Shown: one piece after another, positions 20,779-31,346 of the stretch
Numbering within the stretch: the stretch's first letter is position 1
Layout: the number at the start of each line of letters is the position of its first letter
Assembly (NCBI GenBank): GCA_937625935.1
Contig: OW569368.1
Coordinates: 124,001-188,000, forward strand
DNA length: 64,000 nucleotides
Direction of reading: 5' to 3'
Source of the DNA: Tetramitus jugosus
Lineage: Eukaryota > Heterolobosea > Eutetramitea > Acrasida > Vahlkampfiidae
Notes under the pieces: model-generated
What the model was told of the DNA's origin: nothing
The model's database searches: none
Seen by the model: only the letters and a program-made list of their open reading frames with translations
Program-made: the position numbers and the translations under genes

Positions 20779-23696
20779 TTATTGCGAACTGAACTGAGAT
20801 AACAGATTACGTAATGACACCTTCTTTTGCTGACTGTCTGTCTCTTGTTTTTGGGTCATGACATTCGAAGATGATGATGCAAGTGCTGTTGTTTTCCTCT
20901 TCTTCTGTTGGTGGAGTACCGTGTCTTTTTGTGAGGAATCAGGCTCATAGATTTTCCGTTTGGATGTATTCTCGTTATTTGTGATCGAGGTTCTGTTGTC
21001 TCGGCTCTTGCTGCGAGCACCAAAGAAGATATCTTCCAAACAATCCTCCTGACTCTTCTCAACAATAGTATTCTTCTCACTCTTTGGTTCTTTTGTAGAT
21101 GAGAAAAAGATATTTTCTAAGGTAGCTGAACGATTGGATGACACCTTGTTTTCTTCTGCTCTGGGAGGTGGATCTACCATTGGTCTGGGACTTTCATTCT
21201 TCTTGACTGGTGCAGCTGCAAAGAAAATATCTGCAAAATCCAGACTGTCATTCGCTTGATTCTTTGACTGGACTTTAGGCGAATTCACAATACATCGATC
21301 TGTTTTAGTGTATGTATCTTGAGAGCCAGTGTCATTCCAAGTGTTTGTAATTTCGATGCTCTGCGGCGGTTCGTAAGAGTCAGCGCTGTAAAATTCATGC
21401 TTTAGAGGTGTATGATGTCCCTCTGAGGTTGGCTTGATTGTGTGCTCGTGTTGCACAGTTAAATTGCCTTGTTTCTGCATGTGGACACTCGGCCGGGCTG
21501 TACTGGATTGTACTTGTTCAGTTGTTGGGAAAAATATATCCATAAGCTCATCTCTTGCGGCAGGTGGTTGCTGATCGCCGTTGATTTGATGGCGCTTCGG
21601 CTCTGTGTCAACTGTAGAATTGGAAATAGTAATCTTCTTATCCTCCTCTTTTGGACTCGATGCCTTTCCTGAATTTGTCAATTCTGTGTGCTTCTCTTTC
21701 ATCTCGAACCGCATCCATGCTGGTAGACTCTTTTCTGAATTCAAAGTCCTCGTACTAATGACTTTATATGCTTGATCAATGTGTTCGCTTTTTATGGTAT
21801 GCCTTGTTTTCCCATCGTAGTGCAGAACACTAGCTGCACTGTGCTTACACCTTCCGTCTTTACCATCTGGGCATGTGCACACTGATTTGATGATATGACC
21901 ATTCTTGAAAAGGCTTTCTTGTCGGTAATTGGCACCTGACGCTTCTTTTGTCGAATAGCATCGACTGTACAACTTAAAGTATTTGTCACGAACAGGTTTG
22001 ACCCGAATTTCAAAAACGCTATCAATAAGTGATTGTCCGCTATATGTCATGTAATTAGTGTTAATGTATGACTACTTGCTGGATCATAAAATGAATATAC
22101 TTACTTTTCGTACGATTTATATCCAAAGTAATCAACAAATCCGGACTTGGTGTCAGTGACAAGATGGGAAGACTCCTCTGGGTGTATATTTGTTGAGGAG
22201 CTATCAATCAGAGCTGGTTCAACATCAGTTAGTGGAGGTTGTTCCGAAGCTATTCCTTTCTTATGCAATTGTTGATAACCTAATTGTGCATAACCACTTA
22301 CATTCTTTTCAAAACTGTTCTGATCCACAAAATTGTCAATAAATTGTGAGTCTAATACTATTCCATGGACTCTATTCAAAGTACCACACTGTTCCACACA
22401 ATAAAAACCCGATTGTTTAAGTTTTTGGAGTAGTGGGAACTTGTCAATTGATTGTGTCCGTTTCTCTGTTTCAGCGAGAGATATCTGCAAATTAGTGACA
22501 AACGAAGGAGCGTTCATACACGAAATAGAAAGTATAGTCACTTGTTGCATGATCTCCATATCATTCTTCTTTGATAGATCCAGTTTGGAGTACTGGATAA
22601 CACTTACACCTACTCTGTCGGTAATTGAGCAGTCCTCAAACGAAAAGGGAATCTGGCTGTCAATTGGTGTTTTCTCAGAAACATAAAGTGAATTACCAAT
22701 ATCCAAGGAGTGAATGTATTGACAATAAGCGATCATTCCACTGTTCGGTGTAGCAAAAAAGTTGTTTGTAGAACAGTCTCCTTGATTGTATCCACATATG
22801 TAATAGATCGGAAAAGGCATGCGCAACATCGCAATGCTCTTACGAACCAACTTTGTAAGTAGTTTCTTCTTTGCAATCAATTCGTTTGCATCGTTCGGTG
22901 ATGTAACTCCCAATAAATCGAGCAGTCTATTGTGATCAATAACCACAATAATCCTACTGTGTATCTTTGTGTTTGTCCAAGCACGAAGAAGAACTTTTAT
23001 CTTACTTCTCACTTTCAACTGCTCAGGCAATGAATCACTATCGTGTTGCTTCAGATTGAGAAATGCATGGGCATCAATAAATAAAGCGTGATGGTTGAAA
23101 TGAGAAAGATTGGTTCTGTACTTGACAGTAGAGTAATCCATTGTCACTTCGCGAAGTTCATCCAATGCCTCTTTCCCCTCGTCTGGCTGCCAACTTCTCG
23201 ACACTGTAGCGCTACTAGAGAAGTAATCCAAAGTGACTTGCATCCAATTAATGGACCGTGTTTCGCTGCTGTTCATCTTGACATCTGAACTCGCCACATC
23301 ACCACTTCCTTGGATCACATAATCATCTGCAGCAATATTTAGCTCATTTTGCCACATGCATTGAATCAAGCTCGGTCGAAACCAAACGAGGCAAACCCTA
23401 AGTCCAGTCACACTCTGTTTCAGCTTTTGAATCATGGATGCTCTAGTGGCAGAACTGTAGTTATCATCACCTGAGAGAAACACCAATCGAACAATTGGTT
23501 TTTCATTCAATTTAGCAATCAACCGCTTACAGACAATATGTAAACTCATTTCCGATTTTTTCACTTTGGCCTTACTGTTGGACAACCAATGATCCCGAAC
23601 AGATACGAGTTCGTGAGTGGAACCATAGTGCACATGGAAGTAGTGCAAGGCGTTAGAACAGGGTGGGCCAACAAACAGAACAACCTCTTTGAGCAT
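20779..23696 (-). CDS. SWIM zinc-finger protein with degenerate PNKP-like N-terminus
   Basis: Two exons, 23696-22105 and 22039-20779, are joined across a 65-nt intron (GTAAGT ... ATATAG); the join reads SYEN-GQSLIDSV in frame and gives 950 residues. The first ATG is at 23696. Residues 1-120 follow the layout of a polynucleotide-kinase P-loop domain (VVLFVGPPCSNAL, then LVFLSGDDNYSSATRASMI, then VCLVWFRP), but the Walker A lacks the Gly-Lys-Ser/Thr. The next part resembles a PNKP HAD phosphatase (ALFIDAHAFLNL in place of DxDGT; IVVVIDHNR; FFATPNSGMIAYC; SLYVSE) with the second catalytic Asp missing. A SWIM finger (CTCPDGKDGRCKHSAA) lies near residue 575. The C-terminal third is charged and disordered, with three repeats of a short motif D[IL]FF. 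Function is unknown; a DNA-end or nucleic-acid binding scaffold is inferred. Confidence 0.72.
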
Positions 23697-23766
23697 TGAT
23701 TGTTTTTTTGGCGCCAAATGTGCTGTGTTATTTTATGTTCAAGTTTTTTCTGGCATTCTTTACTGA

Positions 23767-24459
23767 CTACACAGTAGTCCTCCTTTTCTTGGCGGGAGGT
23801 TCCACGTCACTTGGTCCTTCCATTTTCTTCGCTTTCAACATGGCCACATGTTTTTGGCATGTGCGACAAGCTTCATCACTAGCTCCAATTTGACTGACAG
23901 AACTCTCTCTCTTATCCTTGTGGAGATTCCCCTTCAACTGTTGATAGAACTGGAGGTCGCGGCCGATCTTTTTTACCAGAGTCTCTTTTTCTATGGGCTT
24001 TTCACAAACTGGACAGTCTTCCTGTTGTTGGCACTCTCCCAGTCGTATTAGGCATCTATCCTTGCTCTTTCTTGGCTTGGACTTCCATTCTTCCTTGGCA
24101 GAACTACTTGCTTTTTCCACCTGCTTAATTGGCTTGGGAGTCAGTTCCTTACTTGGTTCCTTGTTTTCAGCCCCCGCAAAAGAACCTCTGAGAAGCTGGA
24201 GAAACCCTGGATATCGAGTTAGAGTCCTCTCTCCATCGCGGATCGACTCTAGGACGCTCGAGAGGTGGGAGATGTCCCCAGAACATCCCCTACACACCTT
24301 GTAGACTGATTGACGAGGTGCTTCCTTGTGACACGGATGTTGTTCCAAGAACATATATTCGATCAACTCCAGAAATGTACAGTCCTTTGGGTAGGAGTGA
24401 TTTTCGTCGTTGGGGAGAGAATGTTCACACACGTAACAAGTCGGAAGAGTGCTCTTCAT
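23767..24459 (-). CDS. Cys-rich putative zinc-binding nuclear protein
   Basis: This 230-residue minus-strand frame has a dense set of Cys pairs: CYVC, PCHKE, CRGC in the first 75 residues and CLIRLGEC, CPVC, CRTC-x2-H in the last 90. The N-terminal spacing (C-x2-C, about 60 residues, C-x2-C) is similar to a ZAD-type or treble-clef zinc module, but I do not recognise a known family. The middle is Lys/Ser-rich, and the C-terminus ends PPAKKRRTTV, a good monopartite nuclear signal. It lies 70 bp upstream of the SWIM gene in the same direction, so the two could share a local transcription environment. No catalytic motif is seen. Confidence 0.6.
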   Translation of the reverse strand: MKSTLPTCYVCEHSLPNDENHSYPKDCTFLELIEYMFLEQHPCHKEAPRQSVYKVCRGCSGDISHLSSVLESIRDGERTLTRYPGFLQLLRGSFAGAENKEPSKELTPKPIKQVEKASSSAKEEWKSKPRKSKDRCLIRLGECQQQEDCPVCEKPIEKETLVKKIGRDLQFYQQLKGNLHKDKRESSVSQIGASDEACRTCQKHVAMLKAKKMEGPSDVEPPAKKRRTTV

Positions 24460-25252
24460 CTGATTAGAGGTTGGTGTTGGTTGTGCTTATGTTGTACAGA
24501 TCGGAGCAAAACCAAAAAATGAGGTTGACCACGTCGAAAATAGTGTCGGTGCTTCTTTTCTGCAGGAATCGGAGTAATAATGCCCTCCTGCAATGGACCA
24601 TTTGTTTAGAAGGAGTGTCAGCAGAAGTAAATGTATTTCTATTTAATGGTCATAGAAGCTGTAGGGGAATAGTAGTTCGGGAGCTTCTTTGGAGAAGGTT
24701 TGCTTCATTTGTCGATCCGACCTCCAGAGTATCTACACTGATGAAATTGATGTTGAGACTGATTCTAAATCATTTATCATCTTTCTGTCTCAGAACATTG
24801 GATTCTTTGATAAACCATGACTGAATGGAACAACATTCACATAACTCTGGGCATATATGTCCGCTTTTAGAGACCGGATTCGTGTGTTTGTTGGTATTTC
24901 TGACTTGCTCAATCAATTGTAGTTCTTCGTGCTGTCAACAGCAAGATCGTTAATGTCACAAGAGACATGATTCAACATCAGATACTCTTATCTTCATTCG
25001 AATCCACCCTTCAATCAAGTGGTCAACGAGGCGGAACGAAAAGGCGAAAAGCCCCATTTACTCCGATGTAAACGTCAATGTCGCATGAAAAAGTCGAATC
25101 GAACAATCGCATTCCCCTACTGCAACTTCAACTGTCGAGAGTTAATAGCCATCAACGTGGGTGATCCTCCACGACGACTCATCTTTTTTTCACGTCGTCA
25201 TTATTCAAAAAAACATATCCACTTTCCTCACACACAAAACGTAAACAACAAC
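24460..25252. other. intergenic, no recognised gene
   Basis: This interval separates the Cys-rich gene from the DD3-3-like gene. A 117-codon frame at 24471-24824 on the plus strand has no ATG context, domain or compositional support. The right end (about 25190-25252) has a T-run and A-rich leader typical of a promoter and 5' UTR. Confidence 0.5.
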
Positions 25253-27198
25253 ATGATGAACTCTCAAAAGGTCTCCCTCTGCCTGTTGGTGCTGGCCTTT
25301 TTGGCTGCCGCTGTCTTGGCTGATGTGTATATGCACAATCCAAGGTAAGTCAAACAAATTGCACATTTTTCTTGCTCAGCAGTCCAATATTGACTCCCAG
25401 ATTCTCCCCTTTTTTTTTCAATGTTACCATCATCATCTTTACCATCGACCCAAATCATCACAGAGGCTCCAACGATCGTAACTGTGAAAAAAATGAAAAC
25501 AGAAATACGGGTAATCGTCTCTTCGATTCCCAAAACAACGCCAAGGGTGGCTATGCTTGTCCACGTGGTCTAAAGACTGACACACCTACCATGTACTACT
25601 ATCAGGGCAGTATCCTTCCTGTGCAATGGACATCTCAACACAGTTGTGGTATTGACAACAACTATTGTCACATTATTCTTCAATACATGTGCTCTTCTGA
25701 GAATCCAACTCTGAGAGACGGTACACCAACTGAGGCTGATCCAACTGCTACTAACCGTCCAGACGAGAACACCAAGGATGATGCCAATGTCGGACAACAT
25801 GAAACATTTGAATATTACAAGAAGTGTGCCACACGTACTCGTCAAAACGGCTTGTACATTGCTGATCAAAATATTGGTACCACCTCTCCTGCTACTCGAA
25901 CTAGACAGAACCCTAATGGTGACAGAAACGGTTGGGAATGTGCCGAAGAGAGAGATTACTATCCATATTGGCATCCAACTCCATGGAGAGATATCGCCAT
26001 CTTCACCAATGATATGACTCAATGTGAAATGTACAGATCAGAGTCCCAGAACGTCAAGGACAAGGGCGAATGTTGGAGTATCCCAGCTGACTCTACCTCT
26101 GCTAGTGTCTACCTGTCCTACAACAACTACTTTGACTGTGTCAACAGTGGAAAGGGAGAGTGGAAGGAGTCTGGCAAGTTTGATATCCCTGCACCACAGT
26201 GCTTGTCCACTGATTTGATTGCCGCTAGAGACAACCATTTGGGTACGACTCTTTCTGGTAAGCCAGCTCAGTACAACTGGGTGTTGCCATTCAACATTGT
26301 GTCCGATGCCTGTGTTCTCAGAATTCGTTACAACATCTCCACTGATGACGTCAAGTTTGATTTGGACTACAAGAGCAATGCTGAAGAGTCTGCCATCAAG
26401 CAAGACCCTCTTGGAAGCTATGGTATGGCATCTACATTGAGCATGGCTGTGAACACTAACCAATTCGGTAGAACTTTCCAAGATCGTTCCTACGTGTTTG
26501 CCATCAAGAAGAGAGAAGGTATTTCTTCCTCTGCCAAGATTTACAACGTGAATGTCATTGGTAAGCGTGGTAACATTGTTCAAACATATCCTGCTCTCGA
26601 GTACAGATTTGTTCCTGAACATTTGTCCATTTCTGCTGATGACTATGTTCACTTCCAATGGACTGGTAGTGACTACAATCCAAACAGAAATCCAAATGAT
26701 GGTGAAGGTGGTCCAAGAGATCCAGATGGTGGTCTCAGAGCTGATCGTTCCAACGTTGTCCAAATGGATTATCCTGGATTGAGTATTCCTAGACCTGCTC
26801 AGTACAACACCATGTTCGTCAAGAGCAACGGTAAGCCAGACATGGACTTGATCAACAAACTAGCTTTCATTAATCAAGACATTACAAATGCCACCGCTTG
26901 CTATTCTCAAGCTCAAATTGAGGCTGAATTGGAAAAGGATCAGAATTTTGAGTTTGATATTCGCAACTGCGCAAAGTTGAACGGTGCCAAGACTCCATAC
27001 TTTGATGCTAAGCCAATCAAGCTTCGCAGCACTGGTACCTTCTGGTATTTTAGCACTAGAAACAACAACTTCTCCAACAGAGGTCAAAAGGCTTCCATTA
27101 CCGTTTCCGGAGGACAATTCTCTTCCGCAAACAGAATGGACAGCTCTATCGTTGTTGCTTTGGTGACTTTGGTGTTGAGTGTCTTCTTCATGCTATAA
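25253..27198 (+). CDS. DD3-3-like secreted or surface protein
   Basis: Two exons, 25253-25344 and 25464-27198, are joined over a 119-nt intron (GTAAGT ... CACAG) to read YMHNPR-GSNDRNC; total 608 residues. The N-terminus is a signal peptide (VSLCLLVLAFLAAAVLA) ending just before DVYMHNPRGSN. The mature start, with GNRLFDSQNNAKGGYACPR, WTSQHSCG and CHIILQYMCS, matches the Dictyostelium protein DD3-3, a developmentally expressed secreted protein of unknown biochemical role. Many Cys residues suggest disulfides. The C-terminus ends in a Ser-containing site and a hydrophobic stretch (VVALVTLVLSVFFML) with no cytoplasmic tail, consistent with GPI anchoring. Function is not known; an extracellular or surface location is well supported. 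Confidence 0.85.
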
Positions 27199-27507
27199 AC
27201 GGTTGATTGAACATTTCAATGACATCTACTTTGTTTTATTCCTTTTGTTATCCGTAGATGGAATCTTCTTCCTTTGTCGTTGTTATGCATCTTTGGATCA
27301 ATTTTGGACAACTTTCGCATTTTCTCTTGTGTGGAGAATAAAATCTTGATGGATCACGAACCTGAGATCCTTTGATTCAAAGTTCAAATTCAACACACAA
27401 GTCAAATACCACCACGCAACAAACACAAAAAAAAACAAATAACTAACAAGTTTTGGTTTGGAGGGTTGAAATCGATCAACAAACACTCACAATATATATA
27501 TAAAACA
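27199..27507. other. intergenic between the DD3-3-like and subtilase genes
   Basis: No gene is seen. An alternating AT stretch ending at about 27502 lies directly before the subtilase ATG at 27508 and could be a TATA-like promoter element. Confidence 0.5.
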
Positions 27508-30500
27508 ATGACACAATCTATCCACCGTTTGTTGATTGGATTTCTCATCTCCTTAATTGCAATCACAATGATGATGATGAGCACTACCGTAACAGCAACA
27601 GCAGTAGCAGTAAAGCCTCTTCCTCAATTCAGAAATAGGCACATCTCAGCAGAGCTCGATCATGACTCCATTTTGCAAGCAAAGCAGTTTCACAAGAAGG
27701 CATCTCTTCTGTTCAAAACAACAAGTCATGAGAACGTTGTTGATCATGACGATGATGCAATCATTCAACTGCTTGTTCAATTCTCAGACAACAAGCATGA
27801 TTTTTCAACTCAATCATCAGCTATTGTAGGTCATTTGCAGAGTTATTTAGGAAGAAATACATACACACTCAAGACTACCATTTCACAAATCGAAAGGTAA
27901 GAAGCAATACAATCTTTTTCTTTTTTTGTGCACAGCTTTGCGGTTGACTACAACAAAAACCTTTTCCTTTTTTTGGCGCGCACAGAATCCGCAAAGCTCC
28001 TCATGTAGCTTGGGTTGGTCATTACAAGCCACAGCTCAAGTTTTTGGAGAGACACATGACTGTGGAGCCACAGAGAGTGAGTGATTCCATTGCACAACTC
28101 GGTGGTGATTCATTGAGTCGCATGATGCACACTCAAGCTCAACTCTTCAAGAGCAGTGAACGAACGAAGAAGAGTGATCCTAGGTTCACCTTCAAGAGAG
28201 AATCCACGGGAGACAAGATGATTGCCTTGAGTGTCATGCTCGAAGCTCAACCATCCACTGTTTATCGTTCCATCAATGCCCTCCAGGCTGTCAAGAGAGT
28301 CCAGAGTCAATTGAGTTCTTTGCTCTTGTCAAATGACATTTCCATGGAGTCATTGTTGATTGCATCGGACAAGAAACTGGTCATTACGGTGCCAGAGTCT
28401 CAAATCCTTCATGCAGCTCAAGTTCTCGCTAGCCATTATGATGTTCACTGGGTAGAACCAATGGCAGCAACAACAACAACAAACAAGTGGAGCAGATGGA
28501 TCACACAGACTGGAAACTCCAACAGTGAACCACTCACAAAATCAGAGTTGCGCGGTCAAGGACAAATTGTCGGTATTGGTGACTCTGGATTGGACTACAA
28601 CAGTTGTTATTTCCAAGATCCTGATCATGGAGTTTCAATTGTCACGAATGTGAATCAACCAAAAAAGTCAGTGCCTCATAGAAAGATTCATGAAATCTGG
28701 GCTCTGGTTGATGATATCGCTGAAGGCAGAGCTCATGGAACTCATGTGGCTGGCTCTGTTCTCGGAAGTCCCATCAAGACATTAAACTCGACTCAGTACA
28801 ACAAGTTTAATGAACACTCTGGCATGGCCCCTGAAGCAAAGGTGTTGTTCACTGATATTGGATGCTTGAACGAAGATGGTTGCCAATGCCATGGTGTTCC
28901 TTGTGTCTGTGATTTATTTGCTGAAAAGAGGTGTAGGCCATCCGAGAGAGCCGTGTATCCACCACTCGATTTAAATAGCGGTCTATTTCCATACTCTTAT
29001 GAATCTGGAGCCAGAATCCACACTAACTCTTGGGGAGGCGGTAGTGGCTGGGGCTACGGTATCAGTTCAATGGAGATTGATCAATTCTCATGGGAACACA
29101 AGGACTTTTTGATTTTGTTTGCTGCCGGAAATTCCGGTGACACTGATGGCTATGGCAGTCTGGGTATTGAGGCAGAGTCAAAGAATGCAATTGCTGTTGG
29201 TGCCACAATGAACCATCTCAGCATGTTCCAGTTTGCAGCAGAAAATGACGATTATGAGAAGAGAGCCAAGTACATCTCTTCACTTGTTCTAGACGCATTG
29301 CAATGTGATTTTACTGAATGTAACAATTTCACACAAGAACATCAAGATGCTTGTAACTTTTGGAGAAATTTCACTGCTGCCCAATGCTGTAGTACTGAAG
29401 GTCAATGTGCATCGCAAGGTTCCTGTGGATGCAGTTTGTACAATGTTGGCTCTTTCTGTTGCAAAACCTGTGTTGTTCGTAATCTGAAGAACAATATCTT
29501 TGCAGAGTTTGAGTACTCTCCTGAAAATGCTGCCTACTTTAGTTCAAGAGGACCTACGACAGATCTGAGAATTAAGCCTGATATCTGTGCTCCTGGTCAC
29601 TCTGTAATATCTGCACGTTCTTTTGACACAAAGACAAATCCTCGTGTCTGTTCCTCCAACAGTCAATTTAGTTCATCGGATGATGTTGTCAGCATGGGAG
29701 GTACTTCTATGGCTACTCCAATCACGGCCGGTGGAGCCGCTCTGGTTCGCCAGTACTATGTTGACGGATACCATGCAACTGGTGTAAAGGATGAGAAGAA
29801 GGGATTCAATCCTTCGAGTGCACTGGTCAAGGCCACACTCATAAATTCTGGAAGACCATTGGAGGGATTCATTGAGATGGCTGATACACTAGTCCCTATG
29901 AGACCAGGAGTGGGCAATTCTGAAGTTGTTGTTAATCCAAAGCTAATTGAGGGACATGGTAGAGTTACACTAATGGACACTTTGTCTTTCTCTTCTCCAA
30001 CGCTGAAAACCACTCAAAATCTTCTGATTGGAAGAGTTGATCACATGAGAAGCACAAACAGTTCCTTGGAGGAAGAATTTGGAGATCCATTAATCCATGA
30101 TGGTGATGCTCACGATTATTGCTTTACTGTGGGAAAGCAATCTGGATCAATCAGATTGAAGGCAACACTTGTCTGGACGGATTATCCTTCATCCCCAGTC
30201 AGTCAGATGCACCTTGTGAATAATTTGGATTTGCAGCTCAAGGATTCCAAGGGACAAACATGGAATGGCAACATGCCATTTGGTTCAAAGGGCCGCGATG
30301 CCTTGAACAATGTTGAACAGGTCACTATTGAAGAGCCTGTTGAAGGTGATTACATGATTAGAATTGAGGGATCAGTTTCGAAGGGTCCTCAACCATATGC
30401 GCTCGTTATATCGGGTGAGAAGATTGCTTTTAGGACTTGCCAATCATCGGACGTCTTCTCATCCTCCTCCTCTATCGCTGCTAACTCCATGATGAACACA

Positions 30501-30659
30501 GTGCTTATTGGTGGAGGAATGATCATAGCAATTCTTGTTGCTGCTATTGCAGTTCTTGGTGTAGCTCTGTATCGCACGTACAAGAAGACTCAAGACTTTT
30601 CATCAAAGGGTGTGCGCTTGGAAGATGCACAGGAAATGCCTACCACTTCGAACGAATAA
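27508..30659 (+). CDS. subtilisin-like serine protease with C-terminal membrane anchor
   Basis: Two exons, 27508-27896 and 27986-30659, are joined over an 89-nt intron (GTAAGA ... CACAG) to read QIER-IRKAPHVAW; total 1020 residues. An upstream in-frame ATG at 27466 is less likely because it precedes the AT-rich promoter-like stretch. A signal peptide is followed by a prodomain. The catalytic triad is visible: Asp in GIGDSGLDYNS (about 326), His in AHGTHVAGS (about 380) and Ser in GGTSMATPITAGGAALVRQY (about 702); the oxyanion Asn is in FAAGNSGD. A Cys-rich insert of about 55 residues sits between His and Ser (570-627). A jelly-roll-like P-domain follows, then one transmembrane helix (IIAILVAAIAVLGVALY, about 970) and a short basic tail. 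The arrangement is close to KP-43/TagB-type subtilases. It probably acts at the surface or in lysosomes. Confidence 0.92.
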
Positions 30660-30821
30660 TCGAATGAATGTTATTTATTATCTTTTGCTTGTCCATTCTT
30701 GTTGGCTCTGGAACGAATCATAGCGAGTCGTAATGCAACATTGCGCCATCGTTGTGAAGACCCATTTTCTTCAGCTCGATGGCAACTTCCTTCACTAACA
30801 TCTTTCAGGCGTGATACACCC

Positions 30822-30832
30822 CCAAATCCAAA
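30822..30832. repeat. target-site duplication, left copy
   Basis: CCAAATCCAAA here is repeated exactly at 31195-31205. The two copies bound the LINE fragment between them, at the poly(A) end here and at the 5' truncation point there. Confidence 0.75.
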
Positions 30833-31194
30833 TTTTTTTTTTTAAATACAACCATTGGTTGCTCATTTTACTTCTTTGTTGATTCTCTGTATCGGTTTCG
30901 TGACGGCAGAATGCCGTCACTATTGACTTAAGTAGTTGCAAATGCTCGTAGAGCATTAGAAACCAGCAATCTCCTTTGAACTCGTGAAGAGGCGTCGCAT
31001 CACCTCCACGCACCTCCTCTTTGTATGATAGACAAATTGTTGGGCCTTCTCACTTGCCTTCTTCTTCTCCATCCCACTCTTCATCAGTCCTTTGATCACC
31101 TGTTTCAGCGCCCTTGTTTCAATACCCAGCATACCAAGCATGTATTCCTTGCTTGTTTTCCTCCGCTTATTGACTAGGAACGCACCGCCGTCGT
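30833..31194 (-). mobile_element. 5'-truncated LINE, 362 bp, upstream of tRNA-Thr
   Basis: On the minus strand this is the last quarter-kilobase of ORF2 coding, then a short 3' UTR, a terminal hairpin and a poly(A) run (T-run at 30833-30843). It has 11-bp direct repeats on both sides. The 3' UTR holds two perfect hairpins, at 30900-30920 and 30941-30957, like those in the copies at 49-59 kb. The element points away from the tRNA-Thr gene, which begins 53 bp to the right of the element end. Confidence 0.88.
30956..31194 (-). pseudogene. LINE ORF2 C-terminal fragment
   Basis: About 80 residues align with the extreme C-termini of the ORF2 proteins at 50.6 and 55.9 kb: RKTSKEYMLGMLGIETRALK here against SSKEFLLGMMGVEKVAVDQ and TSREFLMGMMGVETEAVS there, and ending RRLFTSSKEIAGF against HQLYTSYKEATKQ. 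The frame runs on past the 5' junction through the duplication and toward the tRNA gene, but that part is flanking sequence. No catalytic motif is left, so it is a dead fragment. Confidence 0.85.
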
Positions 31195-31205
31195 CCAAAT
31201 CCAAA
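31195..31205. repeat. target-site duplication, right copy
   Basis: This is an exact match to 30822-30832. Its right end is 42 nt before the first base of the tRNA-Thr gene. Confidence 0.75.
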
Positions 31206-31247
31206 AATAGAAATTTCCTCCACTGATGGAGAAATTCGATAGAAAAG

Positions 31248-31320
31248 GGCTCCTTAGCACAGGTGGCAGTGCGCTGTCCTAGTAAGACAGAGGTCACGAG
31301 TTCGAGTCTCGTAGGAGCCT
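31248..31320 (+). tRNA. tRNA-Thr (anticodon AGT)
   Basis: The 73 nt fold into a full cloverleaf: acceptor GGCTCCT/AGGAGCC, D stem GCAC/GTGC with a GG-containing loop, anticodon stem CTGTC/GACAG around CTAGTAA, T stem ACGAG/CTCGT around TTCGAGT, and discriminator T at 31320. No intron is present. The anticodon AGT (AGU, probably modified to inosine) reads Thr codons. It lies 26 bp before the ATG of the RCC1 gene. Confidence 0.95.
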
Positions 31321-31346
31321 ACTCACTTTTTGTTGTTTCAGAAAGC

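Noticed and set aside
24471-24824. 117-codon plus-strand frame as a gene
   Set aside because: No domain and no convincing start; composition is like intergenic DNA.
31263-31346. RCC1 frame reading back through tRNA-Thr
   Set aside because: The overlap with a perfect tRNA cloverleaf is fortuitous; the first usable ATG is at 31347.
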